Origin: Morinoia aosen
Lineage: Eukaryota > Arthropoda > Malacostraca > Amphipoda > Talitridae
DNA: 64,000 bases
Assembly: GCA_030386875.1 (NCBI GenBank)
Contig: CM059557.1
Coordinates: forward strand, 60,652,514-60,716,513
Reading direction: 5' to 3'
In this document: piece by piece, positions 43,965 through 54,737 of the stretch
Layout: every line of letters begins with the position of its first letter
Position numbering within the stretch: the stretch's first letter is position 1
Translations under genes and position numbers: made by a program
The notes under the pieces: model-generated
The model's input: only the letters and a program-made list of their open reading frames with translations
Database searches by the model: none
Told to the model about the DNA's origin: nothing

Positions 43965-45415
43965 TCATTGGCACTGTTAGTTTGGTAAGTTTCTACCTGG
44001 CCTTTTTCTGACATACGAGTTTTATACTGTCCTCGCGCACGGACACGAGCCGGTCTGCCTGGTCTGTTTAAATAGTCTCTTCTGGATCTACAATCTCTTG
44101 CGTAGTGTCCTAACTTATTACAACGAAAACAAGCTACATCACGCAGTGAATGCTCGGTGGCTGTCTGAGATGAACCTGGTTTGTACCAATCAGTCGGTTT
44201 CCTAGCCACAACGGTTCCCGACACACTTTGTCCTTGACAGACACACACATGATTGTAACAATTCGAGCAACGCTTTGTTTCAGCTGTCTCCACTGCCTGA
44301 ACTTCTAGAGTTCCTAATTCTCTATCTCCAACATAAGATTTTACGTGAGGTCTAGCACGGAAAGTTGGTCTCGGGAAATTTGGTCTCCAGTAGGGCCTAC
44401 GCGTCCTACCTCTACCTCGAAATCCGCCTCTTTCTGTTGTATGCACGTCGGCCTCATCACAGGCTGCATCAAAGTTTGATTCGGACGAATGATCATCCTC
44501 AGCACAATAGATTTCCATAGATCTCTCAGATCGAGTCGCTAATATTTGTTTATCCTCGGGAAAATTGCGAATTACAGTCACTAGTCTCTGAAGGAGCTCT
44601 TCCGACGAGTTAAAGGGTTTGTTAAATAGTTTTTTGGAGAAATCTTCGGTGACTAGGGGGTTGATGATAACCATAGCTAATGCAACAATTAAAGTATTCT
44701 CGACATACTTATCGAGGGCAACAGGATCGGGACAATTTACTACATAGGGGTGGGCTCTGTTCGAACACTCCGGGCTGGTCATTATTCTGTGGGTTAGCTT
44801 ACGGATTTTGGATAGAATAGCTACAAACTGGCTCGCTAATGCATCGTTTCTTTTCAGGCGTACGTTATTTAGATCACAGGCGACCGCGTGCAAAGATCTT
44901 TCACCTTTTGATACGTAGATATTTTCTAACAGGTGCACGACTTCTTCGAAACTCAACTCATAACCTTCACTAATTATGGAGGCTACGACCGTATTGAAAT
45001 CGCCTACCCGCTTGTCTGCAGTTCGCAACAATAAGTTTAGTTTCGCTTCTTCAGAATTGTCTGAGAGCATGTTGAAATACGCTCTCACATTTTTTATATG
45101 CGTTTCTAGTGATTTGTTTTCTATGAAGTCCGGGTCATTTCTACGTCTTCTACCTCGGTACTGCGGTAGATCCTGCCCAGCAATCACAACACTAGGTATT
45201 GGACCTACAATAGAAGTTGTCACAGCGGTAACCGTACTAGTTACAGAGCTAACTGTTGTAACGGCTGCACTGATAACGGGGGTAACAGTGGTCGCCATCG
45301 TGCTAGGTATTTGAGGAATTGATAATCTGAAAACAGGGACGGATAACCTACCAAAGCTAGTCAAGTACGGGGTTGTTCTTATGTACTCGTATTCGTCAGA
45401 GTCACTGTTCGACAT
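43952..45415 (-). CDS. Gypsy-1 gag, 487 aa
   Basis: Starts at the first true ATG (45415, MSNSDSDEYEY). Same layout as Gypsy-2 gag: a Thr/Val-rich N-terminus, a capsid-like region (SKGERSLHAVACDLN), an Arg-rich stretch, a Cys-rich piece (CSNCYNHVCVC) and a zinc knuckle CFRCNKLGHYARDC, ending NDFLA at the slippery site. The frame is fully open, so this copy could still supply Gag. It packages RNA and forms particles in related elements. Confidence 0.9.
   Translation of the reverse strand: MSNSDSDEYEYIRTTPYLTSFGRLSVPVFRLSIPQIPSTMATTVTPVISAAVTTVSSVTSTVTAVTTSIVGPIPSVVIAGQDLPQYRGRRRRNDPDFIENKSLETHIKNVRAYFNMLSDNSEEAKLNLLLRTADKRVGDFNTVVASIISEGYELSFEEVVHLLENIYVSKGERSLHAVACDLNNVRLKRNDALASQFVAILSKIRKLTHRIMTSPECSNRAHPYVVNCPDPVALDKYVENTLIVALAMVIINPLVTEDFSKKLFNKPFNSSEELLQRLVTVIRNFPEDKQILATRSERSMEIYCAEDDHSSESNFDAACDEADVHTTERGGFRGRGRTRRPYWRPNFPRPTFRARPHVKSYVGDRELGTLEVQAVETAETKRCSNCYNHVCVCQGQSVSGTVVARKPTDWYKPGSSQTATEHSLRDVACFRCNKLGHYARDCRSRRDYLNRPGRPARVRARGQYKTRMSEKGQVETYQTNSANDFLA
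43958..43964 (-). promoter_or_regulatory. Gypsy-1 gag-pol -1 frameshift site
   Basis: T TTT TTA in the gag frame (GAT TTT TTA GCG TAA), identical in sequence and placement to Gypsy-2. Confidence 0.75.
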
Positions 45416-46408
45416 AAGCACAAAAATAATCCTATATTCATAAACCTCCAATTTCCATTAAAAGAAAAATGTTCTACACACAATAAAATTTTCTACATGC
45501 AAATGATAATATTTTACATACAATAAAATTTTAACTCACATTTTCAGTGGACTTAAAACAGGCTATTTGCTAATTGCTCGTGAAGGCTGGCACCACTCTG
45601 AACAGAGGCAAGCTGCTCCAGCTTACTCTTATATGCCGGAGAACAATGGGCCGAGAACAATAGCAACAACTTCCTTCAATTGTTCTGGAGAACAATAGAC
45701 TACCTCTCCACACAACGTTTCCGCGTATACGCTCGCTCTCTCACTCCCGGGAAATCAGCTTGCTTACTGCGCTTTCGCAATGCCTACGCTGTTAGCTCTC
45801 GCCGCTCAACTTCCACTTCCCGGAATCAGCGCTTGCAATGCTTACCGCTTACTACTTACTGCTTACGCTTACTGCTTAACTTCCTACTCATTAATTTTAT
45901 AATGATGATGTATAATCATTAATTTGAGCGCATGCTTATTTAATTTGCAAGCAACATTATCGGCGTACACTTAACTTAATATTTTGGCGACGCGTAGCTC
46001 TCGTAGATCTTCTCGTTGCAGATGACGGTGCGTAGATGCGTAGATCCCGTCGACAGACCAGGTTGTTGGACTGGACCCCTCACATCATCTTCTCCTTTGA
46101 GTAGCCCATTTTGTAGATTTTCGATTTTTTTCTCCCTCGAAGTGTTTCTTTCTCGAAGAGTTTCTTTCTCGAAGAGTTTCTTGGAAAGCACTTTGATTTT
46201 CTGCGCTGACGTCTTTCTTCCCTTTCTCGATGCTCTGAAGTAATGTGATAACTATGCGACGTTACTCCAAACAGGGTGACACTCCTCACACTTAAGATCA
46301 CGGATCAGCAGAACCGAAGATCAATTCTTGATATCTTTCTTCTTCAATGGGGCAATGTGGCAATGTGGATATCTTGAATGTGGCTCCCCATACTGCGGCC
46401 ACCAGAAA
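45416..46408 (-). other. Gypsy-1 leader
   Basis: Non-coding and homologous to the Gypsy-2 leader, with the same gaaactcttcgagaaa-type tandem repeat (about 46125-46180). No gene supported. Confidence 0.6.
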
Positions 46409-46723
46409 TGTTCCGGCCCTTTCAGTATCAGGTCGTAACTAAACGCGAATGAGGTTCGGGAGTGAATCACAGCCGAATGTGGTTATTCTTTATTGTACTT
46501 CAGAATTGACACAGGCTTCGTAATTGGTAGAGAACCTTTAGATCGGAAGATAATCTCGATACTTTATAGCGCATCAGTGACCTCTACAGATGCTTTCTCG
46601 ACAGCCGAGCTCCGCTACTGACAGCGACGCTTTTGTTTGTAAACTCGACCTCTACGGCAGACCACCGCTAAATGAACCACGGTGTCTCTCGCCGATCCTA
46701 TTTATATGCCTGGCGGGCGCACA
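46409..46723 (-). repeat. Gypsy-1 5' LTR
   Basis: 315 bp, identical to the 3' LTR except for one base seen. Immediately inside it on the minus strand is TTTCTGGTGGCCGC, the candidate primer-binding region. Confidence 0.92.
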
Positions 46724-46727
46724 ATTG

Positions 46728-49700
46728 GGTATTGTCAAGCCATCGGACTTTACGTTATACTCGGCCGCGAAGGCTTTTCTAGCGATCCGACATTTTGACA
46801 ACACCGACATACAAATAAATGCAGAAATAGACAAAATGTAGTGTTATCAACCCGTCAAACTTTACACCTTACTACGCCGAAAGGCTCTTCAGACGATCTG
46901 ACATTGTGATATCACTGACACAAAAATGCAAAAAAAAATAGACATGACATAAAAATTTTATACGATTCTCAGCCCCAGAGACAGTGCAGCACATTTAAAT
47001 GATTCCACGTTGCCGCAAGATTATATGAACATTCACACAAATATTGTACGCTAAATCGGGAGATTTACCAAATAGGCTGAAATCCCTAACGCACTTAATG
47101 TACACATGAATACACAGTGTGTCATCACTCTGTTAGACTTTACATCATACTTTTGCTGAGAACAGCCGTTCTGATGATCTAACATCCTGATAACACACAC
47201 AAAAATGCAAAAAGACATGATTGTTCACCTAATTCTCAGCCTTTGAGTTGCACAATTGTTACTCAATGATATCATTTTCTTCGTCGTCCATCAATTTAAA
47301 CGCATTTACTTCAATGCTACTGATACCATTTAATACACATTCTTTCCATGTTCTCACAACATCCTACATTCTTGCGTTCCGTAATACCACACTAGAGTTT
47401 TACCCACATCAGCTTGAACGTACCGCCACAATTTCTTAATTGCTTGTGCTATCCATAAAGCAATAAAATTCCGGCAGAGGCTCTCTGCTGCACGGTGTAC
47501 CTCTCTTACATACATTCTCAATGAAGATTTCACTTGTACATTCCAGTCGTAATTCATTTTCAATTTTTACGCTATAATCAATGCGTCTGTAGAAATTACA
47601 CTCCATCTCGAAATATTGAGCATTTTCGTTGTAGAAAATGAACATATCCTAATGAAGTTGATAAATACATCATAATTATGCAAACCTACTCTCGCCATCA
47701 ATTAACGATTTAATTTCAATTACTGACGTAACGGTCCACACAATTTGTTTAAAGTCACTGCTTAATCATGTTAACATTCAACATTCAAAGCATTGTCGTA
47801 TGCTCCCGCTCACTCAATCTCGCGCCCAAACCTCAGACGGTACGCTTGAGTCACTTTGTTGATCAGGCAAAGCTACCTCGTACGAACCTGTCCAAAATCC
47901 GCGCACGAACGAGAGAGAATGCTTAGACAAATACTAGGAATCCATTATAAAAATCCAAAAATATTCTGAAGAATTCTCAGGGATGTTCAGGGATAAATTT
48001 ATATGTAAACACCAGGCAAATTACCTTTATACTACAAGTAAATTTTCCTGTTTAGGGAGACCATAATCCCAGGCGTACGCAGGAAATATTCATCTCTCAC
48101 ACAAGGCAATACTTTACTTTGCGATAAAATACGAGGTTGAATCCTACTTGAAAAATCACACAGTATTTCTTCGAAGTCCACATAACTCTATCTCTTTCGC
48201 TGTAGTAGAATACAGTGTCAGTAAGACATAATTTGCACTTCACACATGAGTATGACTTGAACATTCCTTTAGACAACGAACGACTTGAAGAAAAATACAC
48301 AATCTTTTAATTACGCACGCTAAAAAAAATGAAATTTCATTCATCAGCGACATGTAACCGATTAGACAAAATTGTGTTTTAATCCACGTGTCCACCTTTT
48401 AATCTACAGACACTTAATATAATAAAAATTCCTTCCTACCTGTAGGCAGCTAGGATTGAATCATCTTAAATTACCAAGTTCCACCGTCGAATTCACATCA
48501 AAAAGAAATTTTAAACATCATGAATTCATAAAAGTTAAGGAAGCTAAATTTTTATGCTCAGTGAATTTGATATAAAGGTATAGATTGACTCATGTCAGTG
48601 TCGAAATGGATTGTATAATTGGCACATGGGAAAATTATCCAAAATATTCAATGATTTAGTGTATTATTATTGAAGCAATTATTTAAATTCTCACTCTGAT
48701 GTACTGGAGCTTAGCACAATGATCTTGTGAATAGAAACGGAGGATGAATTTACTTTACTTAACACACGAGCAGCGGCGTCATTTCTATCTAAGCAAATAA
48801 AATTAGACCACGAACTGAATGCGCAGCATCGTAGAAAATCATCACTTACTTTAAAACACTACATTTAATTTTTATCCTAAGCACCGTCACTTAATTCATT
48901 CAACAATTTTGCAACAAGAATTTACCACCCCTTTGATAGCAAGGAAATTGATTCTCAAAATTCCCATTACTGCTTCTCAGCAGATGTCAATTTTTATAAT
49001 TGAAGCACTCAGATATCAACGAGTGAAAATATGAATTATGTTGCTAAAGCTGATTGGAGAAGCTTGACGCACACGAGGCCCAAAAAATTTTGCAAATTAT
49101 TTATAAGTGAGGTATCATTTAAAAGAAAATTCCAACTAGATTAATTACTAAATGTCTCAAAGCCCAGATAAATGTAAACTTGTTCCAAAGATTCTCTTAA
49201 GATGAGGCGGTGTTTGCTAAATTTACGGCGTTATTCTCCAGAGCCATCGAGCTAAGCATAAAACCAATGAACATTAAAAGGTGTCTGAAAGCCGGCCCGA
49301 AAAGCCGCACCGGCGATGCTGGCGCATCTAGGCTAGAAATTTACTTCATAAATCGAACCACACTCAAAAGGACCAGGGAAAATGGCACGTAAAGACACCT
49401 ACATCTAACATAGAGCACTTGATAAACCGAATTTTACATTAAAGAGAGCGTTGCACACACAAAAATTTATGGACAATGAAATGACTATTTAAGAGAATTT
49501 CCATGCTGCTTACATAGATATCAGGCTCACACTGTGCTAGCCACAATTTCATCCTGTTGCATGATCGAACAATGTAAAAAAAAATTTTAGAGGTAGTTCT
49601 ATCTTAGCATAATGCTGCATATTTTATTTATTCACGCACACCGGTCACTTCTACTCATAACACATTGAACTGTTATTTTTTTCCCTGAAGAATGAAATTT

Positions 49701-50279
49701 TTAGTTATTATGACTCACTTCAGCATTTGACAAGACTGTGGTGGTTTTGCAAGTCCGAAAAAAATAAAATCATTCAATAAAAGGATCATTTAACTGATAC
49801 ACTCGCTGTCATGACAAATTTGAGCCAAGAATTCAACATTGATACTTGAATCTTTCACCATGTTAAAAAAAAATTTCAATGGCCCAGCACTACTTCAATT
49901 CACTTGCCTCAGTAAGCGCACTTCTGGTGCCTAATTTGGAGCCAAGCGAGCTGCGGTACTGTAGCTGAGCCCTACATTCCGATGCATTTACGACTCCAGC
50001 TCAATAGTAGGCAATTACACTGCGGAACGGCAGTTCCTCAAGGAAAGACTCACAGCCACAACTCTCGGCTGTGCTGCACTGCTTGTTATTAAAAGAATGA
50101 AACTACAAAGAGCAAGCGAAATACTATGCCGGACAAATTCTTGCAAACGACTGGAACATTATTTGAATTCTCTCTCGAGGGACCGTTATAAAATTTACAT
50201 AAAAAAAATTCTTTAAATAAAATTCTCCAAGCCAATATACAGACAGTACGCTTGCATAGGACAATTTATATATTTTCCC
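46728..50279. other. Interior of the outer element, right part
   Basis: AT-rich. Three diverged ~100-bp units lie in the first 500 bp (about 46732-46833, 46850-46950, 47125-47220), each with a 'gactttac..catac' piece, a 'gatc(c/t)gaca' piece and 'caaaaatgcaaaa' or a related piece. The rest has no gene, RNA or mobile-element end that I can support; open frames are short and scattered. Confidence 0.45.
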
Positions 50280-52193
50280 TCTCGCGATACAGAGACGAGG
50301 GGGTGGGTCCCTTGCCCATACGCTGAGGGAATTGCAACCCCCACACATGTTATAGTATTATCCTTTATGCTTGCATACACCTGCATACCAGACATGGAGA
50401 ATAAAAGGGTTGAAGATTTACATGAATTTATTTGGGGAAAACACGTGGATAAAGTATACAAGGCATTGGAACGAAATGATTTGAAATGGCACAATTGCGT
50501 TAAAGAAAGGCACACACATTTCTACCGTTATAAGACTCTAAACATGACATGATACAATGTGATGCTTACCGAGAATTCAAGTTACCAATACTTCCGCGCT
50601 GCCAACAATTTACGAACACACAAATTATGGTCACCGTATGCAACTCAAAGCACAGAAATTACGAGGTTGACAAATTACAATTTAACCTTGACTCACAACA
50701 AGGCACCCAAAATATATGAATGCTTCGCATGTTATCGCGTAGACCTAGGACACAAAATCATTACACGGCCCGTCCCTTTTACTGCAGCGTACCACTTTGA
50801 CTTGCACTAATACACTGTGAAGCACTGTTCAAAATACTCGATACCACAAAAATTTAACACTTCCGTGAGGCGCGGTCGCTGAATGTTCGGTGTAAACTCC
50901 TTCCAACTTTGCGGGCTCTTCAACAGAGTTCTCAGAGTTCATCACTGCGGCGGTGATACTCATGCTCCAATCAGGAAGGCGCTGCTGCTGTCCATTCTTA
51001 GCACATTCATGCTCCCCACATCTGCGCTTTGGCTGCGTTGGCGTGCTGGCAAACTGTATATCTTTTCTTGTTTCCTTCCGTTTTGTGGGTGAACGCGTGA
51101 CTCCAGATTTTAATGCTGTGGTTGTCTGTGAGCTTATAATTAGCGCAGAGATTCTCCATGGGTGTTTCACTTCAAGTTGAATTGTTGATGTGCTCAGGCC
51201 GTAATTCTTCGAGCGAGTGCTCATTGCAGGGCAATACTTCGACGATACAGTTGCAGTCTCCTTGGGCGTTCGGAGAGATTATCCGCACACGCTTCGAGCG
51301 GGTGTTCGTTGCACAATCTTGTCGTTATTGAAGGAGTTAAATGTCAGCTTCGATTTCTCGAGTGAAGTCAATCCTGACTTAACACTAGCCCGGGAAATGT
51401 CGGCCTATCGCCGAAATTTCCCGTTTTTTTTTGCACTCCAAAGCCTGAAGTGTATCGTTTCGCGTGGCTGAGACCAGAATCCTCTCAATTCTTGTCGTGA
51501 ATCCTTTTTATCCGCGTCGCCTCATTCCTTCTCGAAAAATCCCGATTCTTCGCCGTTTAGACACAGCATTTCAATTCTTATTGGTTGGATATTCACTTAC
51601 TTCGACATCTGGAATTGTTATTGGCGGTTTCTTTGTGTCCGCGTTCCCCTCGTTGCTTTCATTGGCTAGTATCGTGGGCAGTTTCGAGTTTACTTCCTTC
51701 CCGCTTCACGACTGGTTGTTTTGACCCGTAGCCACGCCTATTGGGAGCACTGTTCTCGACCGTGAATATCTTCACGGCCTGCGTATGTGTGTTGTGTGTG
51801 CGTCTTGTTGTGTGTTGGCCTGAGATTTTTGTTCGTGTCTCAGACTGTGTTTGTAGACGCCTGAGCCAGCTCTCTCGTCGAACCGCTACCCACTTGAGCT
51901 CGACATATTTATAGCCAGACTCATGTCGAAACCTGAGAACAACGCCGTTCTTGTAGAGTTCTGCGGTTACAACATCCTGTCCACTGTCCCTGGCTCAACA
52001 AGATATTGTATTTCCCCAAATAAAGTATTTTGAAGTGAAGTCTTTCCTCAAATAAAGTATTTCCCAAATTTCCCCGAGTAAAGTATTTCCCAACAAAGGT
52101 GAATTATCTCCTGAAATAAGGTATTTCCCAAATTTTCATACTTCTTCGAATAAAGTATTTTCCAAATTTCCCCGAGTGAAGTATTTCCCCACA
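50280..52193 (+). repeat. Right LTR of the outer element
   Basis: 1,914 bp, more than 99 per cent identical to 22540-24463 and in the same orientation. Its second base is C instead of G (TCTCGCG), and it lacks ~10 bp (ttaggaccccc-type) near its start. It ends CCCCACA, followed by ACCC. Confidence 0.68.
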
Positions 52194-52197
52194 ACCC

Positions 52198-52378
52198 TAA
52201 AATTATAACTTTTGCCCTGAGACTGACAAAAAAATTCATATAAATTCAGAATGAAATAAATCAAGAATTCCATCCGTATTATAGTTAAAGCATACGTTTG
52301 ACTTTCAAATGCAACAAACCGCATTGCTCTAGCTTTGTAAATTTCGAAGTTATAATAAATAATATATGTATATATAAT
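52198..52378. other. Host sequence between the outer element and Gypsy-3
   Basis: Right half of the old palindromic repeat, ending in the TAAT target duplication of Gypsy-3 (52375-52378). Confidence 0.55.
52268..52355 (-). repeat. Right arm of the inverted repeat flanking the outer LTR element
   Basis: Reverse complement of the segment at 22405-22500 (ccatccgtattatag, actttcaaatgcaacaaacc, gcattgctctagctttgtaa), about 85 per cent identical by eye. It lies between the right outer LTR and Gypsy-3. Confidence 0.6.
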
Positions 52379-52608
52379 TATGCGTAATCCGTATCTAAGG
52401 GTGGATATTGAGTAGACGAGAAGACTTCAACGTGTACTTGACGTAAAGAGGTAGTAGATCCAAATGCGCTCTGCAGCGCTGAGCATGGGGCATTTATACA
52501 CACAATTTGCTGACTCAGCGGCGCACGACGCCTGAGACGCACCAGTCGTGGCACTGTACTTACGTACTAAGCTACATGCGAGGATAAGTGCGTGTCCGTT
52601 TCGGCACA
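52379..52608 (-). repeat. Gypsy-3 3' LTR
   Basis: 230 bp. Minus-strand start TGTGCCGAAACGG, end GGATTACGCATA. The end is CATA rather than plain CA; this choice is fixed by the target duplication and by the shared TA at the inner edge of the 5' LTR. Confidence 0.9.
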
Positions 52609-53840
52609 CACCTCCCCCACCATACCTGGTTTATTACTCAAATAGAAATAAATCGCTCAGAATTTTAAAAGTCATAGCTCCAAAAATAACAAAGGTATCT
52701 AAAGGCGTAAAAGTATAATATTGGAAATTATTAATTTGTGGCAAAAATAATATGCAAAGTGAAAATTGCAATATACCCCCCACCAACGAAAGATAAGTTG
52801 AGCCGCAGGTAAATATTACAATAGTGAAAGATATTCTCGTTTTGAAACAAAAACTGTATTGAAAAACGCACTAGTACAACAACAAGAATATATTTATTGA
52901 AACAGAAAAACATCCGTAAATAAAAGTAAAACGCGTCGAAGTAAGTTCGACAAGAAGCGCAACACAACAATATCAGCGTACCGCAAAAATAGGTAAGACA
53001 TTCAGAAATATCGTTCCAAAAAAATCTACGGTACAAGCTACCAACATTTAACTATCTCTACCGTTCGAAATATCCATAAGGAACTCATCGAAGAGAAATA
53101 AACGTTACCGCATTAACGAGTGTATCAATATCAAACAACGCAGGCATCATATCAAACTGAAAGAACAACGAATTTCGTTAAAAAGAATTTTTAACTATTA
53201 AATTTAAATATCTGTTATATGTGAGGTAAAAAAAATTTTATATTCATTACGTATAAAATAGGATAATTTCTAAACTTCGCATGTATGTACTGAATACATT
53301 TATATCAACATTCGCCATGAAATCTCAATTACCGCAACATTAATGCGTTATTAACAGTGTAAAAGATAATCGCAGTAAAAATAGAAAACCGCATCTGTGA
53401 AACAATAATTAAAATACTTTTTATTCAAACAAAATTGAAATAAAGAATTATGCTTACCATGAAATCTTAGTAAGAACGTTACATTCGTGAAATATAAGAA
53501 TAATCAAGCATGAAAATAATTCCAACGCATTGTCTATGAAATTTAGTTGATCAGAAAATTCGCATTACGTTTACTGAATTCGGAAAACAATTAATACATA
53601 CTGAGTTACGTTAACATCATATTATTTTTGAACATCAATGCTAAAATTTAGAAGGATTTACCACAATTACAAGACTGGAATCAACTTAATACCTTACAAC
53701 TAATTCCTGAGGTATATGTTAAACATAAAACTAGAATTCCGTTTTATAACGCATGAGAAAAATAGTGTCGCTTAGAAGACACGCAAAAAAAATAAAGTCC
53801 ACATATTTAAAAAAAAGGAAAACACATGCTTCACTGACAC
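52609..53840 (-). other. Gypsy-3 3' untranslated region
   Basis: Very AT-rich, no conserved open frame. A 101-codon frame (52731-53036) is Phe/Tyr/Ile-rich AT translation and has no counterpart in the other two elements. Confidence 0.55.
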
Positions 53841-54158
53841 TTAAACTTCGCCATTTGCTTGCAGGTGACGTAGCGGTTGGTCAGCGTTGCTCGATCTGAG
53901 CTGCTGACGACGGAGTAATGCATCTTCAGCGCGAAGGCGATCCGCCAGCAAGTTAAGTTCACGACGAAGATAGAGGAAGGAAACCCCTAATCCCAGAGTT
54001 AAAGGAAAGAGAAGGAGAATACCTAAATCAGAAATGCGGTCGGGAAGGATATCGACAAGGGCGTTTGCCTTCACCCAATCGGAGGACACTCTTCCCTGGT
54101 GTTGCTCCAGGGCATTAGTGAGTGCCTCCACCGACACATGGGTCATCCTATTTCCCAT
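53841..54158 (-). CDS. Gypsy-3 accessory protein B: candidate myristoylated single-pass membrane protein, 105 aa
   Basis: Starts at the internal ATG of a longer open frame: MGNRMTHVSV, with Gly2 and Thr6 of the myristoylation consensus. It aligns almost without gaps to the Gypsy-1/-2 proteins: PDRISDL for PDQLSDI, one hydrophobic segment (about residues 45-63, LGILLLFPLTLGLGVSFLY), RRELN for KRDLN, and RAEDALLRRQQL for SGEDVALRRTAL. The 24 upstream codons are not conserved, which supports the MGNR start. A strong splice acceptor (tgtttgtttcaatttcag) lies 32 nt before the ATG, suggesting expression from a spliced RNA. Conservation of motif order despite heavy divergence argues for function. 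Confidence 0.78.
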   Translation of the reverse strand: MGNRMTHVSVEALTNALEQHQGRVSSDWVKANALVDILPDRISDLGILLLFPLTLGLGVSFLYLRRELNLLADRLRAEDALLRRQQLRSSNADQPLRHLQANGEV

Positions 54159-54737
54159 CGTGGCGGGCAGGAACGTGAGCGTGCTCGGCCTGAAATTGAA
54201 ACAAACACAGAGTTCAATTAGCATGGCCATACAAAAAAATTTTTATCAATCAATTATTATTACGTCAAATTAATTAAAGAAACCAATAGACACAGTTGGT
54301 GACAGCTGCTATGAGAAAAAAACAAACATCAAATCTGTACGTAGCTGATCCCACACGGCATCGACAGCTGTACACCTATTTGCAAAACAAATCGGGAGCC
54401 AGCCTTAGCTCCCACAGCAATGAGGGGCCGCGTTTCTAAACACAGGATGTTATTGAACCGAGCAAGCTGTTATTGAACTGAGCAAGCTGTTATTGAACTG
54501 AGCAAGGCTCTCGGGCAGATGTAAGCCTTGGTGGTAAAGTTAATGGGTACAGATTCAATCACGCACGTGATAACACGGTACACCAAATACGAAACGAAAA
54601 TATAAGGTAAATACATACGGTTATATAAGGAAAGTTCCAGTTAAAAATATACGTAAAATTAACATCGAAACAAGAATCACACAATAGAATTATGTGGACC
54701 TAGTAACATCGTCAGTCGTACGTCGCATAGTTTTCAT
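54159..54737 (-). other. Gypsy-3 spacer between pol and accessory gene B
   Basis: Contains the candidate splice acceptor (54190-54207) and three 20-bp direct repeats, tgttattgaa(c/c)(c/t)gagcaagc-type, at 54449-54507. No gene. Confidence 0.6.

Noticed and set aside
52731-53036. 101-codon Phe/Ile/Tyr-rich frame near the Gypsy-3 3' LTR
   Set aside because: AT-rich translation with no counterpart in Gypsy-1 or -2.
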